Source of the DNA: an uncultured Labedella sp.
GTDB taxonomy: Bacteria > Actinomycetota > Actinomycetes > Actinomycetales > Microbacteriaceae
DNA length: 10,302 nucleotides
Direction: 5' to 3'
Assembly (NCBI GenBank): GCA_934636065.1
Contig: CAKTZW010000035.1
Coordinates: forward strand, 1-10,302
Made by a program: the position numbers and the translations under genes
Notes under the pieces: generated by a model
The model's database searches: none
The model's input: the letters and a program-made list of their open reading frames with translations, nothing else
Told to the model about the DNA's origin: nothing
Shown here: positions 7,398 to 10,302 of the stretch, piece by piece
How the letters are laid out: each line of letters starts with the position of its first letter
How positions within the stretch are numbered: the first letter of the stretch is position 1

Positions 7398-7403
7398 ATC
7401 CTA
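7398..7403 (-). promoter_or_regulatory. rarD: Candidate -10 for a leaderless rarD mRNA
   Basis: TAGGAT on the minus strand fits TAnnnT and ends 6 nt before the GTG start, so transcription would begin at or next to the start codon. The -35 is not recognisable. The same spacing recurs before the methyltransferase gene (7923-7928). Confidence 0.4.
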
Positions 7404-7450
7404 GCGACGGGCCGTGGTGCGGGGACCCGGCTCCGGCCCTCCCCGGACGA

Positions 7451-7490
7451 CGACAGGGCCCACTCGACCGGAGTCGAGCGGGCCCTGTCG
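7451..7490 (-). terminator. groES terminator
   Basis: Arms CGACAGGGCCC / GGGCCCTGTCG and CTCGAC / GTCGAG form a stem of 17 pairs with one internal mismatch and a 4-nt loop. It starts 14 bp after the groES stop on the minus strand, separating groES from rarD. It has no U-run, as usual in this genome. Confidence 0.85.
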
Positions 7491-7504
7491 GAGGAGCGGT
7501 ATCG

Positions 7505-7801
7505 TCAGCGGACGACGACGGCGAGCACGTCGCGCGCCGAGAGAACGAGGTACTCGTCCGCGCCGAACTTCACCTCGGTGCCGCCGTACTTCGAGTAGAG
7601 CACCCGGTCGCCCACGGCGACGTCGAGGGGCACGCGGTTGCCGTTGTCGTCGATGCGGCCGGGGCCGACGGCGACGACTTCACCCTCCTGGGGCTTCTCC
7701 TTGGCGGTGTCCGGGATGACCAGACCGGAAGCAGTCACCTGCTCCGCCTCGACCTGCTGGATGACGATGCGATCCTCGAGCGGCTTGATGGAGACCGACA
7801 C
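7505..7801 (-). CDS. groES: Co-chaperonin GroES (Hsp10)
   Basis: Cytosolic co-chaperonin that forms the seven-subunit lid of GroEL. It is 98 residues, the family length. It begins [21 protein letters not shown] and has the mobile-loop region [27 protein letters not shown] (about 24-50), then [25 protein letters not shown]. The start is GTG at 7801-7799, with AGAAAGAGG upstream. It is transcribed alone: a hairpin follows the stop and no groEL lies downstream. Two CIRCE operators and a good promoter precede it, so it should be a heat-shock gene under HrcA. Confidence 0.98.
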   Translation of the reverse strand: MSVSIKPLEDRIVIQQVEAEQVTASGLVIPDTAKEKPQEGEVVAVGPGRIDDNGNRVPLDVAVGDRVLYSKYGGTEVKFGADEYLVLSARDVLAVVVR

Positions 7802-7832
7802 GGTTGACCTCTTTCTTGTGCGAAGACTGAAG

Positions 7833-7859
7833 TTAGCACCCTCACTACGAGAGTGCTAA
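7833..7859. promoter_or_regulatory. CIRCE operator 1 (HrcA site) of groES
   Basis: The plus strand reads TTAGCACCC, 9 nt, GAGTGCTAA. The known CIRCE is TTAGCACTC-N9-GAGTGCTAA, so there is one mismatch (CCC for CTC) and the standard spacing. It lies about 30 bp upstream of the groES GTG, just downstream of the -10, so HrcA bound here would block initiation. Confidence 0.95.
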
Positions 7860-7863
7860 CGCC

Positions 7864-7892
7864 AGTCTACGGATGCGCTGGCACTCGTGCAA
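7864..7892 (-). promoter_or_regulatory. groES: groES promoter
   Basis: On the minus strand TTGCAC (plus 7887-7892) and TAGACT (plus 7864-7869) are 17 bp apart, a good housekeeping-sigma pair. The -35 falls in the spacer of CIRCE 2 and CIRCE 1 lies at the start of the transcript, so both operators flank the promoter. Confidence 0.75.
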
Positions 7893-7904
7893 CGTGAGTG
7901 CCAA
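7878..7904. promoter_or_regulatory. CIRCE operator 2 (HrcA site), imperfect
   Basis: The plus strand reads CTGGCACTC, 9 nt, GAGTGCCAA. The inner 8-bp arms TGGCACTC / GAGTGCCA are exact reverse complements, and the 9-nt spacing is that of CIRCE. It has three changes from the consensus over 18 bases. It covers the groES -35 and lies 31 bp from the ATG of the divergent methyltransferase gene. Paired CIRCE sites before groES are known in Streptomyces and mycobacteria. Confidence 0.8.
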
Positions 7905-7922
7905 CACGCGTCGACGCGCTGA

Positions 7923-7928
7923 TAGCGT
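7923..7928 (+). promoter_or_regulatory. Candidate -10 for a leaderless methyltransferase mRNA
   Basis: TAGCGT fits TAnnnT and ends 6 nt before the ATG at 7935. No clear ribosome site is present. A weak -35 (TGCCAA, 7899-7904) 18 bp upstream falls inside the right arm of CIRCE 2. Confidence 0.4.
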
Positions 7929-7934
7929 GGCGGA

Positions 7935-9119
7935 ATGGACAGAGCCGAACTCGTGGAGCTCCTCACGCCCACGGGACTCGCGCTCCTCGATTCGGTCTCC
8001 ATCGAGCAGCACGACGACGTGCTCTCCACCGTCTCGCGACTGCGTGCCGCCGGGCACTCCCCCTCGCTCGTCGCCGCCGTCGTCAGCCAGGCGAGGCTCC
8101 GGCGGAAGGCGCGACGCAAGTTCGGTCCCTTCGCCGACCGCATGCTCTTCACGGCGGCCGGACTCGAGCAGGCCACGCGACTCCGCGTCGCGGCTCTGCA
8201 CGCCGGCCGCTACGCGTCGGCGGGTCTTCGTTCCGTCGTGGACCTCGGGTGCGGCATCGGTGGAGACGCCCTCGCGCTGGCGAGCCTGGAGCTCGCCGTG
8301 ACCGCGGTCGAGGTCGACGAGGTCACCGCGGCGATCGCGAGCTACAACCTCGCGCCCTTCGCCGAGTCGACCGTCGTGAATGCGGACGCGGAGGGCGTCG
8401 ACGTGTCGGACTTCGACGCCGTCTTCGCCGATCCGGCCCGGCGAACGGCCGGTCACTCCGAGACCTCCCGGATCACGGACCCCGACGATTACTCGCCGTC
8501 GCTCGAATCCCTGTGGCGCCATGCTGACAGCGTGCCGGTGGGGATGAAGCTCGGCCCCGGATTCGACCGCGACCGCATCCCCTCGCACGCCGAGGCGCAG
8601 TGGGTGAGCGTCGACGGCGACGTCGTCGAGCTCGGGGTCTGGACGGGCGCGCTCGCGCGCGACGGGGTCCGCCGCGCGGCGCTCGTGGTCTCCGACGTCG
8701 GGACTCACGAACTCACGGCATCGGCGGACAGCGACGACGAGGCCGTCCGCCCGCTCGGCGCGTATCTCTACGAACCCGACGGGGCTGTCATCCGCGCGCG
8801 ACTCATCGGCGATCTCGCGCGCCGGATCGGGGCCGGCATGGTGAGCGACCGGATCGCCTACCTCACGTCGGACGAGCTCGAGTCGACACCCTTCGCCACG
8901 GCCTTCCGGATCGTCGCGAACCTCCCGCTCGACGAGAAGACCATCAAGCGGGAGTTGCGGAGCCGCCGGGTCGGCGTCCTCGAGGTCAAGAAACGCGGCG
9001 CGGACATCGATCCCGCCGTCTTCCGCAAGCGCATGGCGCTGTCCGGCCCGAACGCGGCCACCGTCGTCCTCACGCGGGTCGGGGGCCGCCACCGCGCTCT
9101 GATCGCCGAACGGGTCTGA
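7935..9119 (+). CDS. Class I SAM-dependent methyltransferase with a THUMP-like C-terminal domain
   Basis: Predicted cytosolic methyltransferase of 394 residues. The SAM-binding motif I is VVDLGCGIGGD (Asp103-Asp111), followed by the acidic end of the next strand, VTAVEVDE. Asp-Pro-Ala-Arg at 166-169, in DAVFADPARRTAG, stands where N6-methyltransferases have (D/N)PP(Y/F). The basic helix RLRRKARRKFG lies before the core. The C-terminal part, KRELRSRRVGVLEVKKRGADIDPAVFRKRM (about 336-365) and GPNAATVVLTRVGGR, matches the THUMP-like domain of an actinobacterial family usually annotated by these two domains only. THUMP domains bind RNA, so an RNA substrate is plausible but not shown. The ATG is chosen from the protein start and the upstream TAGCGT. 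It is divergent from groES with 133 bp between. No specific function is known to me. Confidence 0.85.
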   Translation: MDRAELVELLTPTGLALLDSVSIEQHDDVLSTVSRLRAAGHSPSLVAAVVSQARLRRKARRKFGPFADRMLFTAAGLEQATRLRVAALHAGRYASAGLRSVVDLGCGIGGDALALASLELAVTAVEVDEVTAAIASYNLAPFAESTVVNADAEGVDVSDFDAVFADPARRTAGHSETSRITDPDDYSPSLESLWRHADSVPVGMKLGPGFDRDRIPSHAEAQWVSVDGDVVELGVWTGALARDGVRRAALVVSDVGTHELTASADSDDEAVRPLGAYLYEPDGAVIRARLIGDLARRIGAGMVSDRIAYLTSDELESTPFATAFRIVANLPLDEKTIKRELRSRRVGVLEVKKRGADIDPAVFRKRMALSGPNAATVVLTRVGGRHRALIAERV

Positions 9120-9152
9120 ACGGTCCCGACGAGGCCGATCCGACCGACGGCG

Positions 9153-9668
9153 TCAGGGGCTCGTGGGGATGGAGCCGATCATGGGCGCCATGATCGCGAA
9201 GATGACGAACGGCGCGACGATCGAGAGCAGGATGATCGCGACGATGAGCCCCGTGTAGACGTAGGAGATGATGAGGCCGGCCTTCGCGAGCCCCGCCCCC
9301 TGCTCCCCCGAGGTGCGGAGCTGGCCGAGTGCGATGTGGCCGGTGACGATCCCGACGATCGGGAACACGAAGGCGGCGATGATGGTGATGATCGCGAGCG
9401 TGTTCGTGGTCGCCGCCGGCGGGCACTGACCGTACCCCGGCTGAAGCGGCTGCGCGGGCCCGGGCTGCGGGTACTGCTGACCGTACGGCGGTTGCTGACT
9501 GTACTGCTGCTGTCCGTAGGGCTGCTGCTGTCCGTAGGGCACCTGCTGGCCGTAGGGAGGCTGCTGAGCATACGGCTGCTGCTGGCCCTCGGCTCCCGCG
9601 GTCGGGGGGAACGCTCCCCCGTGCGGCGAGGCGGCGTCGGGGGAAGGGGATCCGTCGGGATTCGTCAT
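9153..9668 (-). CDS. DUF4190-type membrane protein with PYGQQ repeats
   Basis: It has 171 residues from the ATG at 9668 (MTNPDGSPSPD). Residues 1-89 are low-complexity and lack hydrophobic stretches; residues 29-65 hold repeated PYxQQ units. Two hydrophobic segments follow: TLAIITIIAAFVFPIVGIVTG (about 90-110) and AKAGLIISYVYTGLIVAIIL (starting about 129), the DUF4190 pattern with GHIALGQLRTSGEQGAGLA between. Function is unknown. In Actinobacteria such small proteins with Pro/Gln/Tyr-rich tails are common; the tail is probably cytoplasmic. The frame is open 12 codons further upstream, but MTNPDG is the family-like start; CAGCAT lies 6 nt before it, so it may be leaderless. It converges with the methyltransferase gene, 33 bp apart, with no obvious terminator. 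Confidence 0.8.
   Translation of the reverse strand: MTNPDGSPSPDAASPHGGAFPPTAGAEGQQQPYAQQPPYGQQVPYGQQQPYGQQQYSQQPPYGQQYPQPGPAQPLQPGYGQCPPAATTNTLAIITIIAAFVFPIVGIVTGHIALGQLRTSGEQGAGLAKAGLIISYVYTGLIVAIILLSIVAPFVIFAIMAPMIGSIPTSP
9474..9584 (-). repeat. Tandem PYGQQ-coding repeat
   Basis: Imperfect 15-21 bp units encode PYAQQ, PPYGQQ, VPYGQQ, QPYGQQ, QYSQQ and PPYGQQ in turn. On the plus strand two units (CTGCTGCTGTCCGTAGGG, near 9504-9539) are identical or nearly so. Such in-frame repeats can gain or lose units by slippage. Confidence 0.8.
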
Positions 9669-9744
9669 ACCCTCATGCTGGCATCGCGCCACGACGGAGC
9701 ACAACGCGCGCGCTCAGTCCGCCACTCCCAGCCGGCGCGACGAC

Positions 9745-10167
9745 TCAGGTCAGGATCACGACGAGACTGTAGGCGAGCCATCCCACCGAGCCGAGACCGC
9801 TCACGACGGCGAGCGCGACCGACCAGGCGGGCAGAGCACGGGACGAGCCGGGCTCGCGTCGTGCGCGGCGCGCGAGGACGAGCCCGATGATCGACGCGGG
9901 GAAGCCCCATCCGACCAAGAGGCCGATGACGGCCCCGACGATCGAGAGCACGAGTGCGGCGACGGCCGTTCCGCCGGTCGTGCGCCCGTGCGGAGTGAAC
10001 GGCACGGCACCGGCCGCCGGCCAGGAACCGGGCGCCGGAGCCGCTCCCGCCGCGGGCGGCGGCGCGAACCCGGGACTCGACGGCGGCGCGAACGACGGGT
10101 TCGGCGGCGACGCGGACGACGGTCGCTGCGCCGGCTGCTGCGAGTCAGCGGAACGGGGATCCGTCAC
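9745..10167 (-). CDS. Small membrane protein, DUF4190-like, Pro/Ala-rich N-terminus
   Basis: It has 140 residues. The start is GTG at 10167-10165 with AGGAGG 6 nt upstream, the best ribosome site in this part of the window. Residues 1-65 are rich in Pro, Ser and Ala (SPPNPSFAPPSSPGFAPPPA). Then come two hydrophobic segments: TAVAALVLSIVGAVIGLLVG (about 67-98, with the conserved-looking ASIIGLVLARRARRE) and AWSVALAVVSGLGSVGWLAY (about 113-138). It shares the two-helix layout of the neighbouring gene, 76 bp downstream on the same strand, though the sequences differ and the low-complexity tails differ in composition. Function is unknown. Confidence 0.75.
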   Translation of the reverse strand: MTDPRSADSQQPAQRPSSASPPNPSFAPPSSPGFAPPPAAGAAPAPGSWPAAGAVPFTPHGRTTGGTAVAALVLSIVGAVIGLLVGWGFPASIIGLVLARRARREPGSSRALPAWSVALAVVSGLGSVGWLAYSLVVILT

Positions 10168-10228
10168 GACGTCCTCCTGTCGGTGGCTTCCAGGCTAACG
10201 GAGACGCTCGCCGCGCTCCGGATCCCTC

Positions 10229-10302
10229 TCACGGCGCCTGCACGAGAGTCACCGGGAGGGTCGAGTCGGCGGCCGCCTCGAGGGAGGACGGCGCGTGCCC
10301 CA
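10229..10302 (-). CDS. tsaD: C-terminal end of a protein, probably TsaD (tRNA threonylcarbamoyladenosine synthase subunit)
   Basis: The minus strand from the right edge is open for 24 codons and ends at TGA (10231-10229), giving an end of the form EAAADSTLPVTLVQAP. This resembles TsaD (Gcp) C-termini, which often have a ADS-LPVT element. TsaD is also the expected neighbour of groES in Actinobacteria. TsaD transfers the threonylcarbamoyl group to A37 of ANN-decoding tRNAs. Only 23 residues are visible, so the call depends mainly on that end motif and on context. Another reading frame or a non-coding stretch remains possible. Confidence 0.5.
   Translation of the reverse strand, partial: GHAPSSLEAAADSTLPVTLVQAP

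Noticed and set aside
7907..7918. CGCGTCGACGCG, a perfect 12-bp palindrome, as an operator
   Set aside because: It is built only from CG-rich steps common in this genome and contains no known motif. It may be chance and is already crowded by CIRCE 2.
9120..9152. Terminator between the methyltransferase gene and the PYGQQ protein gene
   Set aside because: Only 4-5 bp complementary pieces are present, with no stable stem.

Overview
The window is high-GC DNA from an actinobacterium, most likely of the family Microbacteriaceae. Coding is dense and strongly GC3-biased, and GTG and TTG starts are common. HrcA/CIRCE control of groES, DUF4190-type membrane proteins and the gene neighbourhood all fit. 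The assignment is by pattern recognition only; no search was run.

Layout, left to right. The N-terminal part of guaB (IMP dehydrogenase) is on the minus strand at 1-426. After a 252-bp divergent promoter region comes a plus-strand operon of four tightly packed genes, livH-livM-livG-livF (679-4720), encoding the two permeases and two ATPases of a branched-chain/hydrophobic amino acid (HAAT family) ABC transporter. Facing it on the minus strand is livK (4903-6252), the lipoprotein binding protein of the same system. The convergent junction holds an exceptionally long perfect hairpin (26-bp arms, 3-nt loop) and a second hairpin with a UUCG loop that ends livK. Further right are rarD (EamA-family permease, minus), groES (minus) under two CIRCE operators, a divergent plus-strand gene for a class I SAM methyltransferase with a THUMP-like C-terminus, two small minus-strand membrane proteins with low-complexity N-termini (DUF4190-like), and at the right edge what looks like the last codons of tsaD.

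How it fits together. LivK, anchored outside the membrane by its lipid, captures substrate. LivH and LivM form the channel, and LivG and LivF hydrolyse ATP. The binding protein is transcribed apart from the rest, from a promoter preceded by GTTAC-type repeats at 11-bp period that resemble GlnR boxes, so nitrogen control is possible. The minus-strand genes tsaD, groES and guaB are in the order known from other Actinobacteria (the tsaD-groES-groEL-whiB-sigD-guaB region of mycobacteria), so the liv cassette and rarD look like insertions into a conserved housekeeping neighbourhood. groEL is not beside groES here.

The most unusual item is LivH. It carries an N-terminal signal peptide and a small beta-sandwich-like extracytoplasmic domain (carboxypeptidase-regulatory-like) ahead of an otherwise ordinary permease. 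I saw no tRNA, rRNA, CRISPR array, insertion sequence or phage gene.
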